From Streptomyces caelestis (lineage in GTDB: Bacteria > Actinomycetota > Actinomycetes > Streptomycetales > Streptomycetaceae), in the NCBI RefSeq assembly GCF_001279005.1, contig NZ_LGCN01000196.1, forward strand, positions 62,001 to 126,000: a DNA stretch of 64,000 bases, in the 5' to 3' direction. The translations under genes were made by a program, and so were the position numbers. The notes beneath the pieces are model-generated. The model made no database searches. It was not told where the DNA came from and saw nothing but the letters and a program-made list of their open reading frames with translations. Shown here piece by piece: positions 52,634-61,042 of this stretch; position 1 is the first letter of the stretch; each line of letters begins with the position of its first letter.

Positions 52634-53491
52634 ATGCAGACGAACACTCCGTCACGGAGCACGATCCGACTGACGCGCCGGGGCCGCCTCGCCCTCGCGA
52701 CGCTCGGGGCCGTCGTGGCCGGCACCGCCGTGGCGGTGCCGCTGCTGATCCTGAACGGCGGCGACGACCCCCGCCCCACGGCCCTGGTGGTCCCGGAGGG
52801 CTGGCGCGCGGGCCAGGTGTACGCCGCCGTCGACGAGGTCCTCGACCTGCCCGCCGGCACCACGAGGAAGTCCCTCGCCAAGGCGGACCTGAAGCTGCCC
52901 GACGAGGCCGGGGGCAACCCGGAGGGCTACCTCTTCCCGGCGACCTATCCGCTGAAGGAGAAGGCGACCCCGCAGAAGCTGCTGTCCCGCATGGTCGACA
53001 CCGCCGACAAGAAGTTCAACGGAGTACCGGTCGCCGCCGGCGCGCAGCGCAACGCGATGAACGTCTACCAGGCGGTCACCGTCGCGAGCATCGTCCAGGC
53101 GGAGGCGGCCACCAGGGCCGACATGGGCAAGGTGGCCCGGGTGATCTTCAACCGGCTGGAGCGCGGGATGCCGCTCCAGATGGACTCCACCGTCAGCTAC
53201 GCCCTGAACCGCACGACGCCGGGCACGACGGCCGCCGACACCGAGGTCGACAGCCCCTACAACTCCTACCAGCGCATGGGACTGCCCCCGACCCCGATCG
53301 GCAACCCCGGCGAGGACGCGGTGCGCGCCGCGATCAACCCGGCTCCGGGCGACTGGCTCTACTTCGTCACCGTCGAGCCGGGCGACACCCGCTTCACGGC
53401 CGACTACGCGGAACACCGGCGCAACGTCGCCGAGGCCGAGACCCGGCGGAAGAAGGCGAGCGGGAAGGCGAGCGAACCGTCGGCGAAGTGA
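52634..53491 (+). CDS. endolytic transglycosylase MltG-like (YceG)
   Basis: A 285-residue single-pass protein, with an N-terminal helix (ALATLGAVVAGTAVAVPLLIL) and extracytoplasmic YceG domain. Motifs are EGYLFPATYPLKEKATPQKLL, VTVASIVQAEAATRADMGKVARVIFNRLERGMPLQMDSTVSYAL, YNSYQRMGLPPTPIGNPG and YFVTVEPGDT. MltG cleaves nascent glycan strands. At the position of the E. coli catalytic Glu (ASIVEKE) the sequence has Gln (ASIVQAE), with a Glu two residues later; this variant is, as far as I recall, usual in actinobacteria. It is shorter than many Streptomyces MltG proteins and not in the aroE neighbourhood, so it is probably a paralogue. Confidence 0.85.
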   Translation: MQTNTPSRSTIRLTRRGRLALATLGAVVAGTAVAVPLLILNGGDDPRPTALVVPEGWRAGQVYAAVDEVLDLPAGTTRKSLAKADLKLPDEAGGNPEGYLFPATYPLKEKATPQKLLSRMVDTADKKFNGVPVAAGAQRNAMNVYQAVTVASIVQAEAATRADMGKVARVIFNRLERGMPLQMDSTVSYALNRTTPGTTAADTEVDSPYNSYQRMGLPPTPIGNPGEDAVRAAINPAPGDWLYFVTVEPGDTRFTADYAEHRRNVAEAETRRKKASGKASEPSAK

Positions 53492-53509
53492 GCGGCCGGC
53501 CCCCGGCCG

Positions 53510-54580
53510 TCACGCCGCGACCCGCTCCTCCCGCGCCGGCGGCAGCCGGATGTCCCGCACCGCCGCGCGTCCGGCCCGGTTGGCGCCGACGGTGCTCGCC
53601 GAGGGGCCGTAGCCGACCAGATGGACCCGCGGGTCGGCGACCGCCCGCGTGCCCTCGACCCGGATCCCGCCCCCCGGCTCCCGCAGCCGCAGCGGGGCGA
53701 GATGCCCGACGGCGGGGCGGAAGCCGGTCGCCCACAGGATGGCGTCCGCCGCCACCCGCCGCCCGTCCCTCCATTCCACGCCGTCGGGCGTGATCCGGTC
53801 GAACATGGGCTGCCGGTCGAGCACACCGCCCGCCAGACCCCGGCGGACCGCGTCGTCGAGCGGCAGCCCCGTCACGGAGACGACACTGCGCGGCGGCAGT
53901 CCCTGCCGCACCCGCTCCTCGACGAGCGCCACGGCCGCCCGGCCCGCCTCCTCGTCGAAGGGGCCCTCACGGAAGACCGGGGGCCGCCGGGTCACCCACG
54001 TCGTGGCCGCCGCGTACGGCGCGATCTCCAGCAGGTGCTGGGTACCCGACGCGCCGCCGCCCACCACGACCACCCGCTGCCCGGCGAACGCCTCCGGCCC
54101 CGGGTACCACGCCGTGTGCACCTGCCGCCCCCGGAAGGTCTCCCGGCCCGGACGGTGCGGCCAAAACGGCCGGTCCCAGGTGCCGGTGGCGTTGATCAGC
54201 GCCCGCGTCGACCAGTCGCCGTCCGAGGTCTCCACCCGCAGCCGTCCGCCGGTCCCCTCCCGCACGGCCCGCACGTCCACCGGACGTCGTACCCGCAGGT
54301 CGAAGGTCTTCTCGTAGCGGTCGAAGTACTCGCCGATCACCTCGGAGGAGGCCCGCGCCGGATCGGCGCCGGCAAGCTCCATGCCGGGCAGCGCGTGCAT
54401 CCCGTGCACCTTGCCGTACGTCAGCGAGGGCCACCGGAACTGCCAGGCGCCGCCGGGGCCGGGGGAGTGGTCCAGCACCACGAAGTCGCGGTCCGGCTCG
54501 AAGCCGGTCCGCCGCAGGTGATAGGCGCTCGACAGTCCGGCCTGCCCGGCGCCTATGACGACCACCTCGACCTCGCGCAT
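53510..54580 (-). CDS. flavin-dependent monooxygenase-like oxidoreductase
   Basis: About 356 residues with an FAD site (VVVIGAGQAGLSSAYHLRRTG), ATG motif ALINATGTWDRPFWPH, NADPH site RVVVVGGGASGTQHLLEI and ILWATGFRPAVGHL, the layout of CzcO/YUCCA-like and group B flavin monooxygenases. The substrate is unknown. The ATG at 54580 is chosen as the start because the FAD motif follows directly; a GTG three codons upstream (54589) has a better-spaced GGTGG. Confidence 0.87.
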   Translation of the reverse strand: MREVEVVVIGAGQAGLSSAYHLRRTGFEPDRDFVVLDHSPGPGGAWQFRWPSLTYGKVHGMHALPGMELAGADPARASSEVIGEYFDRYEKTFDLRVRRPVDVRAVREGTGGRLRVETSDGDWSTRALINATGTWDRPFWPHRPGRETFRGRQVHTAWYPGPEAFAGQRVVVVGGGASGTQHLLEIAPYAAATTWVTRRPPVFREGPFDEEAGRAAVALVEERVRQGLPPRSVVSVTGLPLDDAVRRGLAGGVLDRQPMFDRITPDGVEWRDGRRVAADAILWATGFRPAVGHLAPLRLREPGGGIRVEGTRAVADPRVHLVGYGPSASTVGANRAGRAAVRDIRLPPAREERVAA

Positions 54581-54672
54581 GGTGTTCACATGTCCACCAA
54601 CCAGGAGGAGGCCGTGGGTCTTCCCGGCACCGTTCCCCCGTGAAGCCGGGCGCATGGGCCAGGATGGAGCGC

Positions 54673-55095
54673 ATGTCCGATGTCTTCACCACCCGAGTCC
54701 TGACCATCGCCACCGGCTCCGCCGAGAGGGTCGTCGACATCACCGGCGACTGCGAGGCCTTCCTGCGGGAGACGGCGGCCGGCCGGGACGGCCTGCTGAA
54801 CGTCTTCGTGCCGCACGCCACGGCCGGTGTCGCCGTGATCGAGACCGGCGCCGGCAGCGACGACGACCTCCTGTCCGCCCTGCACACCCTGCTGCCCGCC
54901 GACGACCGCTGGCAGCACCGCCACGGCAGCCCCGGACACGGCCGCGACCACGTCCTGCCCGCCTTCGTCCCGCCGCACGCGACGCTCCCGGTGGTGGACG
55001 GACGACTGGAACTGGGCACCTGGCAGTCGGTGTGCCTGGTCGACACAAATCGCGACAACGCAAACCGGCAGGTCCGTTTGTCATTCCTCGGGTAG
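54673..55095 (+). CDS. YjbQ/UPF0047-family protein
   Basis: A 140-residue protein of the YjbQ family, members of which have weak thiamine-phosphate synthase activity. Motifs are NVFVPHATAGVAVIE, HRHGSPGHGRDHVLPAFVPPHATLPVVDGRLELGTWQSVCLVD, with the His residues of the conserved metal site, and RDNANRQVRLSFLG. The ATG at 54673 follows GGAGC closely. It is the last gene of the conserved block; the mobile debris begins directly behind it. Confidence 0.88.
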   Translation: MSDVFTTRVLTIATGSAERVVDITGDCEAFLRETAAGRDGLLNVFVPHATAGVAVIETGAGSDDDLLSALHTLLPADDRWQHRHGSPGHGRDHVLPAFVPPHATLPVVDGRLELGTWQSVCLVDTNRDNANRQVRLSFLG

Positions 55096-55210
55096 GGCTG
55101 CGTCTGCCGTCACTGCAGGAGTGATGTCCGGCCGTACCAAGTGAGAGAGGCCCAGCTCTGGGCAGGGCTGGATGAGCAGTGCTGCGCGGCGATGTGCGCC
55201 TGGGGAGGAT

Positions 55211-55276
55211 GCCATCCGCGAGGAACTCGGCATCACCCGCATCGAACGCGTGCTGACCGACAATGCCTGGGCCTGA
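55211..55276 (+). pseudogene. IS481-type transposase fragment
   Basis: The 21 codons read EELGITRIERVLTDNAWA before a TGA, matching the D-containing catalytic block of IS481-family integrases (ITRIERVLTDNA...). Nothing of the rest of a transposase is visible on either side, so it is a small remnant left by deletion. Confidence 0.6.
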
Positions 55277-55317
55277 CCTGTGTCAGGCCATTGCCGGCAG
55301 TGGGCTGACGTCCGCCG

Positions 55318-55356
55318 CCGGGGCTCCCCGGGGACTCCGTCCCCGGGGAGCCCCGG
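55318..55356. terminator. strong 17-bp hairpin upstream of the aldo/keto reductase
   Basis: Perfect 17-base arms at 55318-55334 and 55340-55356 with a CTCCG loop, immediately before the MerR-type promoter. It probably terminates transcripts coming from the left and insulates the promoter. Confidence 0.75.
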
Positions 55357-55361
55357 AACGC

Positions 55362-55392
55362 TTGACCTGGAGTGCACTTCACAATGCAGACT
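55362..55392 (+). promoter_or_regulatory. MerR-family-type promoter with 19-base spacer
   Basis: TTGACC (55362-55367) and CAGACT (55387-55392) are separated by 19 bases, the over-long spacing typical of promoters activated by MerR-family twisting regulators. The spacer contains TGGAGTGCACTTCA (55368-55381), palindromic at 12 of 14 positions around AGTGCACT. The aldo/keto reductase ATG is 43 bases downstream. Confidence 0.65.
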
Positions 55393-55434
55393 CCCCATCG
55401 AGCCCGGACTACCGGGCCGAAGGGGAGGACAACC

Positions 55435-56421
55435 ATGAAATACCGCACCATAGGCACCGACCCTGCCCACCGGCGTGAGGTGAGCGTGCTCGCGCTCGGC
55501 GCGATGCTGTTCGGTTCGCTCACCGACGAGAAGACCTCTTTCGCCCTTCTCGACCGCTACGTCGAAGCGGGCGGGAACTTCATCGACACGTCCGACAACT
55601 ACGCCTTCTGGACCGACGGGGGACAGGGCGGTCACAGCGAGAACGTCCTGGGCCGGTGGCGGCGCAGCCGGGGCGTCGGTGACGAGATCGTCATCGCCAC
55701 CAAGCTCGGCGCCCGTCCCCTGGCTCCCGGTACCGGCTTCGTCGACAACCCGGAGGGTCTGTCGGCCAAGGTGATCCGCGAAGCGGCCGAGGCCAGCAGG
55801 GAACGGCTGGGTGTCGACAAGCTGGACCTGCTGTACGCGCATATCGACGACTATTCCGTATCGCAGCAGGAGACCGTTGAAGGATTCGGCGCCTTGGCCG
55901 CGGAGGGTACGGTCGGACTCCTCGGCGCCAGCAACCAGGCGATGTGGCGGGTCGAACGGGCCCGGGCGCTGGCCGCCGCGGCCGGGCTGCCCGGATACGA
56001 GGTGCTCCAGTACCAGCACAGCCACCTGCGCCCCCGGTTCGACGTGCCGAGCGACCTCTTCCCGGACGGCAGCCTCGGCCACGCCGGCCCCGAATTGTTC
56101 GGCTACCTGCGGGCTGAGCCCGCCCTGACCCTCGTCGCCTACTCCCCGCTGCTCGCCGGTGCGTACGTACGCGAGGACAAGCCGCTGCCGGCGGACTACG
56201 ACCACCCGGGCACCCCGGCCCGGCTCGCCGAGCTGCGTTCCGTCGCCCGGGAGGCCGGCGCCACCGTCAACCAGGTCGTCCTCTCCTGGCAGATCGGCGG
56301 CGAGCTGCCGGTCATCCCGCTGGCCGGGGCGTCGTCCCTGGCGCAACTGGAGGAGAACCTGGCCGCGGTGGACCTGGAGCTGACAGCTGATCAGCGAGCC
56401 CGGCTCGACGCCGTCCACTGA
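55435..56421 (+). CDS. aldo/keto reductase
   Basis: A 328-residue NADPH-dependent aldo/keto reductase. LALGAMLFGSLTDE and GNFIDTSDNYAFW bring in the catalytic Asp and Tyr, VIATKLGAR the catalytic Lys and LDLLYAHIDD the His. The C-terminal half has LLGASNQAMWRVERARALA and IPLAGASSLAQLEENLAAVD for NADPH binding. GGAGGAC is four bases before the ATG. The MerR-type promoter predicts induction by a toxic carbonyl, oxidant or drug through a regulator encoded elsewhere. Confidence 0.92.
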   Translation: MKYRTIGTDPAHRREVSVLALGAMLFGSLTDEKTSFALLDRYVEAGGNFIDTSDNYAFWTDGGQGGHSENVLGRWRRSRGVGDEIVIATKLGARPLAPGTGFVDNPEGLSAKVIREAAEASRERLGVDKLDLLYAHIDDYSVSQQETVEGFGALAAEGTVGLLGASNQAMWRVERARALAAAAGLPGYEVLQYQHSHLRPRFDVPSDLFPDGSLGHAGPELFGYLRAEPALTLVAYSPLLAGAYVREDKPLPADYDHPGTPARLAELRSVAREAGATVNQVVLSWQIGGELPVIPLAGASSLAQLEENLAAVDLELTADQRARLDAVH

Positions 56422-56443
56422 CGGTCCACGAGGCAGATCGGGG

Positions 56444-56461
56444 GGCTTCGGCACCGAAGCC
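56444..56461 (+). terminator. short hairpin after the aldo/keto reductase
   Basis: Eight-base arms GGCTTCGG (56444-56451) and CCGAAGCC (56454-56461), 22 bases after the stop. In practice the loop will open to about six bases. Confidence 0.5.
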
Positions 56462-56479
56462 AGGACAGGTGACCGTTCC

Positions 56480-56574
56480 GTTGCTGAAGAGGTCTACCGG
56501 AAGCAGCTCCGCCCCGTGATCCAGGCCGGGCCGTGGTCATGCACGGCCTCTTCGAGGGCGATCACGAGCGGTAG
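56480..56574 (+). pseudogene. C-terminal remnant of a tyrosine integrase
   Basis: VAEEVYRKQLRPVIQAG (56480-56530), then after a frame change VVMHGLFEGDHER and a TAG (56533-56574), rebuilds the typical C-terminal tail of actinobacterial tyrosine integrases (VYRKQLRPVI...GA..MD.LF..D). The catalytic region is absent. It lies 67 bases from a tRNA-Pro 3' fragment, the usual relationship of int to its attachment site. Confidence 0.6.
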
Positions 56575-56588
56575 TCACGCAGCAACGC

Positions 56589-56625
56589 CAGAGGGTCCAG
56601 TGCAACTTGCGCACTGGGCCCTCTG
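56589..56625. terminator. hairpin behind the integrase tail
   Basis: CAGAGGGTCCAGTGC (56589-56603) and GCACTGGGCCCTCTG (56611-56625) form a 15-base stem with one G-T wobble around AACTTGC. Confidence 0.7.
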
Positions 56626-56640
56626 ACTTGGTGTTTCAGC

Positions 56641-56689
56641 TTTCGGAACGGCGGGATTCGAAACCACGACCTCTTCGTCCCGAACGAAG
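56641..56689 (-). other. 3' half of tRNA-Pro(CGG): probable attachment-site remnant
   Basis: Read leftwards from 56689, CTTCG-TTCGGGA-CGAAG is an anticodon stem-loop with anticodon CGG, followed by the variable region AGGTC and a T-arm-like CGTGGTTTCGAATCCCGC. The T-stem has one change (GTGGT for GTGGG). The sequence before the anticodon stem is unrelated to a tRNA 5' half. A 3' half tRNA beside an integrase tail is the hallmark of an att site of an integrative element; this is not a functional tRNA. Confidence 0.65.
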
Positions 56690-56694
56690 ATCGG

Positions 56695-56990
56695 GTCAAC
56701 CTGCGGGAAGCCGCATGGCTACCTGATGCACCAGCACAAGCCGGTGCTCGGCAAGGACGGGAATCCCGTAAGGCCCTGTGAGGGGCTGTGGGACCGAGCG
56801 ACCCGCGAAGCGTTGAAGAAGGTGATACTCCACCGAATGGTGCCGTGGACACGCAACTCGAATCGTGAGTATCTCCTGACGAGGATCGCCCTGTGCGGGC
56901 AGTGCCACACCCGGCTGTACGGCGCACCTGATCAGACGGACCTGGCAGCGGCAGCTGCTCAACCCCACTCCGTTCTCCGCCGACTTGGCT
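56695..56990 (+). pseudogene. serine-recombinase fragment
   Basis: The frame reads GKPHGYLMHQ, VLGKDGNPVRPCEGLWDRATREALKKVILHR, RNSNREYLLTRIALCGQCHTRLYGAP. The end matches the pre-zinc-ribbon region of large serine recombinases (NREYLLTGI..CG.C...LYG), and KPHG the earlier linker. Neither the catalytic Ser domain nor a second CxxC is present, so it is a fragment. Codons remain open to 57133, but the sequence past about 56990 has no family signal. Confidence 0.55.
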
Positions 56991-57133
56991 CGAATGCCCG
57001 TTCAGCAGCCGGCGGAGCCGGATCTCGGGTGTCGCCGCCCCACTCTGGAGAATCGATGCAGTGCGTCAGAATTTGCCCCCGCTCACCCAGTGACATCCGG
57101 GGCGGCCGGGGATTATGGTGCGAACGAACAGAG

Positions 57134-57147
57134 TGACAACGTTGTCA
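57134..57147. promoter_or_regulatory. LacI-type operator candidate before the mannosidase
   Basis: TGACAACGTTGTCA is a perfect 14-base palindrome with the central CG typical of LacI-family operators. It ends 29 bases before the GH92 ATG. No LacI-family gene is present in the window. Confidence 0.6.
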
Positions 57148-57176
57148 GATGAGCAGGACTCGAAGGGAAATACCCC

Positions 57177-60100
57177 ATGCGGTTTGCTTTCAGACCGTTC
57201 CGTCCCCGTGCTTCCGGTATAACAGCCGGTCTGATGGCCGCCGTACTCGTGAGTGGTGGAGTGGTCGGCATCGCCGAGCCCGCCGCCGCCGCGGGCGCGG
57301 AACCGATCGATCTGGTCAATCCGTTCGTCGGAACCCAGAACTTCGGCAACACCTTCCCCGGGGCGAGCGCGCCGTTCGGCATGGTCCAGGTCAGTCCGGA
57401 CACCGGCGGCCAGGGCGGCTACGACTACAAGCAGAACTCGATCCACGGATTCAGCCAGACGCACCTGTCCGGCGTCGGCTGCGGCGTCATGGGCGAGCTG
57501 CCCATCATGCCGACCACGGGTGCAGTCGACTCCGTGGACCCGAACGCCTACCGCTCCCCGTACAGCCACGACGACGAGCAGGCCAGTCCCGGCTACTACC
57601 GGGTGGGGCTGAAGAAGTACGACGTCGACGCGGAACTCACCGCCACCGAGCGCACCGGGTGGCAGCGCTACACCTTCCCCTCCACCGGTTCGGCCAACGT
57701 CCTGTTCAACACGGGCAAGGCCAACCAGTCCGTACTGGACTCCGAGGTCCACGTCGTCGGTGACCGCACCATCGAGGGCCGGGTGCACGCCGGGGGCTTC
57801 TGTGCCGGACACGACGAGCACACGGTGTACTTCAGCGCCACCTTCGACCGGCCCTTCAAGGCCTACGGCACGTGGGACGGCGCAGACCCCGAGCCCGGCA
57901 CCCGCGACGCGGAGGGAGGCGGCCAGAACGGCGCCTGGGTGACCTTCGACGCGACCACCGACCGGGACGCCGTCCTGAAGGTGGGGCTGTCCTACACCGG
58001 TGTGGAGGGCGCCCGTAAGAACCTGGCCGCGGAGACCAAGGAGTCCTTCGACTTCGACGCCACGCGTGCGGCGTTGCGGGACACCTGGAAGAAGCAGCTG
58101 GATTCCATCCGGGTCGGCGGAGGCGCGGCGGACCGGCAGAAGGCCTTCTACACCGCGCTCTACCACAGCCAGTTGCACCCGAATCTCGCCGGTGACGTCG
58201 ACGGCATGTACCAGGGGTTCGACAACAAGACGCACACGGCAAAGGACTACACGCCGTATCAGAACTTCTCGCTCTGGGACACCTACCGGCCGCAGAACCA
58301 GCTTCTGCAGATGCTGGAGCCGAAGGTCGCCCGGGACGTCGCGCTGTCGGTCGTCGCGGCCGGCCGGGACGGCGGCTGGCTGCCCCGCTGGGCGCTCGCC
58401 AACAGCGAGACCAACATCATGACCGGTGACCCGGTCACGCCCTTTCTCGTAGAGGCCTGGTCAAAGGGTCTGCTCGCCGGACATGAGGCGGAGACCTACG
58501 CGTTGCTGAAGAAGAACGCGACCAGCACCCCGCCCGCCGACTCGCCGTACAACGGACGCTCGGGATCGGACCACTACACCGGGCGCGGCTACATCCCGTC
58601 AGGTCTCGAGCTCGGCAAGGACTGCGCGGACAAGGGCGGCGACAACGACTGCAAGCACCCGGCGTCGGCGACGATGGAGTACTCCGCCGCCGATGCGTCG
58701 CTTGCGCTGATGGCCGACCGGCTCGGACACAAGTCGGACGCCAAGATGTTCGCCGCGCGCGGCCAGTGGTACCGGAACCTGTGGGACTCCTCGATCCAGC
58801 AGTTCCGGCCGCGGACGGCCGACGGCACCTGGCTCACGCCCTACGACCCGGTCGAGGCGGGGCACCAATTCCATGAGGGCGGCGCGTACCAGTACCAGTG
58901 GCTGGTACCGCAGGACCCGGCTGGCCTCGTCAGCCTGATGGGCGGCCGGAGCGCCACCGAGAAGCGGCTCGACTCCTTCTTCGTCCACGACAAGCTACTC
59001 ACCGACCCGGCGGGCACCGCCCGGAATGACTGGATCTCGCAGCCGTACGACTACTACGGCAAGCCGACGTACAACCCGAACAACGAGCCGGACCTGCACG
59101 CCCCGTACATGTACAACTGGGTCGGCGCCCCGGCGAAGACCGCGACCGTGGTGCGTGCGGCGATGACGCTGTTCACCAACGGGCCGGACGGGATGACGGG
59201 AAACGACGACCTGGGCACCATGTCGGCCTGGTACGTCTTCTCCTCCCTCGGCCTCTACCCGACGATGAGCGGCGGCGACTTCCTGGCCGTGTCCAGCCCG
59301 CAGTTCGAATCGGCGACCGTCCGGATCGGCAGCTATCCCAAGGCGTCCGGCACCAAGGGCCAGGGCGGCACGCTGACGATCGAAGCACCCGGAGCGAGCG
59401 ACACGAAGCGGTACGTGCAGAGCGTGGCCCTGAACGGCCGGGACGTACCCCAGACCTGGCTGAGCTGGAACAAGCTCGCGCACGGCGGAACCCTTGCCCA
59501 CCGGCTCGGGACCTCCCCCTCCTCCTGGGGCACGGGCAAGGGCGCCCAGCCGCCTTCCGTCAACCAGGCGTCCCCCGACAGCCGCAAGCACGTCGACGCG
59601 TCGCTGCGTCCCGCCTCGGCGGTCGTCCCCACGGGTGACGCCGCACAGACCGCGAAGTTCACGCTGGACGTCCTCGGGCAGGCTCCCGGCAAGCTGAACG
59701 TGTCGGTCACGGCGAAGGCGCCCAGCGGCTGGAAGGCCACGACGGCACAGCGTTCACCACTGGTGATCGATTCCGGTCGCCTCCCGGTCCAGAAGAAGGT
59801 GTCGCTCGACATCACCGTGCCCCCGGGCGTCGCGGCCGGGTCCTACCCGGTGGAGGTGAAGGTCGCGGGCCGAGGGACGAACTCGGTCACCCGCAAGGCC
59901 ACCGTCACGGTGGGAGCCGCCACGACCTGCGCGAGTGAGGCGAACGGGCAGTGCGCAGTGAACCTGCGCGCAGACCTCGGCCACGACGGCACGGCCACGG
60001 TGGCGAACTCCGACGAGGGCGACTTCGACGGGCATGGCTGGAGCTATGACGGCGACCTGCTGCCCAAGGCGGGGCCGGTCACCTGGGACGGGGTGACGTA

Positions 60101-60485
60101 CGACGCGCCGGAACCCACCGGCACGGCGAACAACTTCCTCGAAGCAAGCGGGCAGGCCCTCCTGCTGCCCGCCGGACACCACAGTGCGCTGAGGCTGGTC
60201 GGCTCGGCGCACAACGGTCCTGTGACCACCACACTGACCGTGCACTACACGGACGGCAGCAGCACGGAGGCGCCGGTGACGTTCGGCGACTGGGCGGGCT
60301 CCGCGCCGAACGGCAGCACGGTCGTCCTCGACATGCCGCACCGCATCAAGCGGGGCAGCGGTGTCGACGGGCCGTCCATTCGGCTCTTCGGTACGGCTGC
60401 CGAGCTCGATGGGGGCAGGACGGTCCGTTCGGTCTCGCTGCCGGACGACTCCCGCGTCGAGATCTACGCTATGACGCTCGTCTAG
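57177..60485 (+). CDS. secreted GH92 alpha-mannosidase
   Basis: A 1102-residue exported glycosidase. The signal peptide covers about residues 1-40 (ITAGLMAAVLVSGGVVGIAEPAAAA). The GH92 catalytic module shows NPFVGTQNFGNTFPGASAPFGMVQVSPDT, GFSQTHLSGVGCGVMGE, WDTYRPQNQLLQML and GNDDLGTMSAWYVFSSLGLYPTMSGGD. From about residue 810 an NEW3-type beta-sandwich follows, and the last 170 residues form a jelly-roll-like, NPCBM-like domain. GH92 enzymes are calcium-dependent exo-alpha-1,2-mannosidases acting on mannans or N-glycans. An upstream palindrome suggests LacI-type sugar regulation and a strong terminator follows. Confidence 0.93.
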   Translation: MRFAFRPFRPRASGITAGLMAAVLVSGGVVGIAEPAAAAGAEPIDLVNPFVGTQNFGNTFPGASAPFGMVQVSPDTGGQGGYDYKQNSIHGFSQTHLSGVGCGVMGELPIMPTTGAVDSVDPNAYRSPYSHDDEQASPGYYRVGLKKYDVDAELTATERTGWQRYTFPSTGSANVLFNTGKANQSVLDSEVHVVGDRTIEGRVHAGGFCAGHDEHTVYFSATFDRPFKAYGTWDGADPEPGTRDAEGGGQNGAWVTFDATTDRDAVLKVGLSYTGVEGARKNLAAETKESFDFDATRAALRDTWKKQLDSIRVGGGAADRQKAFYTALYHSQLHPNLAGDVDGMYQGFDNKTHTAKDYTPYQNFSLWDTYRPQNQLLQMLEPKVARDVALSVVAAGRDGGWLPRWALANSETNIMTGDPVTPFLVEAWSKGLLAGHEAETYALLKKNATSTPPADSPYNGRSGSDHYTGRGYIPSGLELGKDCADKGGDNDCKHPASATMEYSAADASLALMADRLGHKSDAKMFAARGQWYRNLWDSSIQQFRPRTADGTWLTPYDPVEAGHQFHEGGAYQYQWLVPQDPAGLVSLMGGRSATEKRLDSFFVHDKLLTDPAGTARNDWISQPYDYYGKPTYNPNNEPDLHAPYMYNWVGAPAKTATVVRAAMTLFTNGPDGMTGNDDLGTMSAWYVFSSLGLYPTMSGGDFLAVSSPQFESATVRIGSYPKASGTKGQGGTLTIEAPGASDTKRYVQSVALNGRDVPQTWLSWNKLAHGGTLAHRLGTSPSSWGTGKGAQPPSVNQASPDSRKHVDASLRPASAVVPTGDAAQTAKFTLDVLGQAPGKLNVSVTAKAPSGWKATTAQRSPLVIDSGRLPVQKKVSLDITVPPGVAAGSYPVEVKVAGRGTNSVTRKATVTVGAATTCASEANGQCAVNLRADLGHDGTATVANSDEGDFDGHGWSYDGDLLPKAGPVTWDGVTYDAPEPTGTANNFLEASGQALLLPAGHHSALRLVGSAHNGPVTTTLTVHYTDGSSTEAPVTFGDWAGSAPNGSTVVLDMPHRIKRGSGVDGPSIRLFGTAAELDGGRTVRSVSLPDDSRVEIYAMTLV

Positions 60486-60553
60486 AGAGGGACGGCGGAC
60501 CGCCGAAACCCAGCCGGCGGTGCGCCGTTCCGGATCGGCGCACCCCTCTCATC

Positions 60554-60583
60554 AGGGCCCCGGCGCGAAAGCGCCGGGGCCCT
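60554..60583 (+). terminator. terminator after the mannosidase
   Basis: Perfect 13-base arms AGGGCCCCGGCGC (60554-60566) and GCGCCGGGGCCCT (60571-60583) with a GAAA tetraloop, about 70 bases after the stop. Confidence 0.88.
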
Positions 60584-61042
60584 TCGCGTACTCGCCCACC
60601 CCGGCCTCCGGCTCACCGTCCAATGGGCGCCGACGCCTGTCCGAACGGGGCGGCCACGGCTGCCGTGCCGTCGGCATCTCCGGCTACGACGCCGGCCACG
60701 GACACCGTGACGACCTTCCGGTTTTTCTCACCATGACAGGAGCCGCCCGGGTGCAGGCGCGGCGGGTGGTCGCGGAGAACGAGCGGCAGGCGGCCGACGG
60801 CGGAGGCGTCCTCGGGGTCGGCTGTTCCCACTCGCGGCACTCGCGCGGCGGCCACTCGGAGCGGGGCACGCGGCCGATCGAGGTAAGGAGGTCGCCCCAC
60901 TGTTCGCGGACGGCGGCGGCCTGGGCGACTGCGAGGTCTTGCGCTGTTCGTTTCTCCGGCTCAGCGAGTTGGAGCGGGTCTGCAGTGATCTCGGGCGGGG
61001 CGATTCCACCGGTGGCAGTCCCTGCGGTCCCAGGGGCCGGCG

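Noticed and set aside
56641..56689. A functional tRNA-Pro gene
   Set aside because: Only the anticodon stem-loop and 3' side are present; the D-arm and 5' acceptor half are missing and the T-stem is altered.
56991..57133. Continuation of the serine recombinase to the end of its open frame
   Set aside because: The translation after about 56990 is Ser/Arg-rich with no second CxxC or coiled-coil, so the open frame past that point is probably chance.
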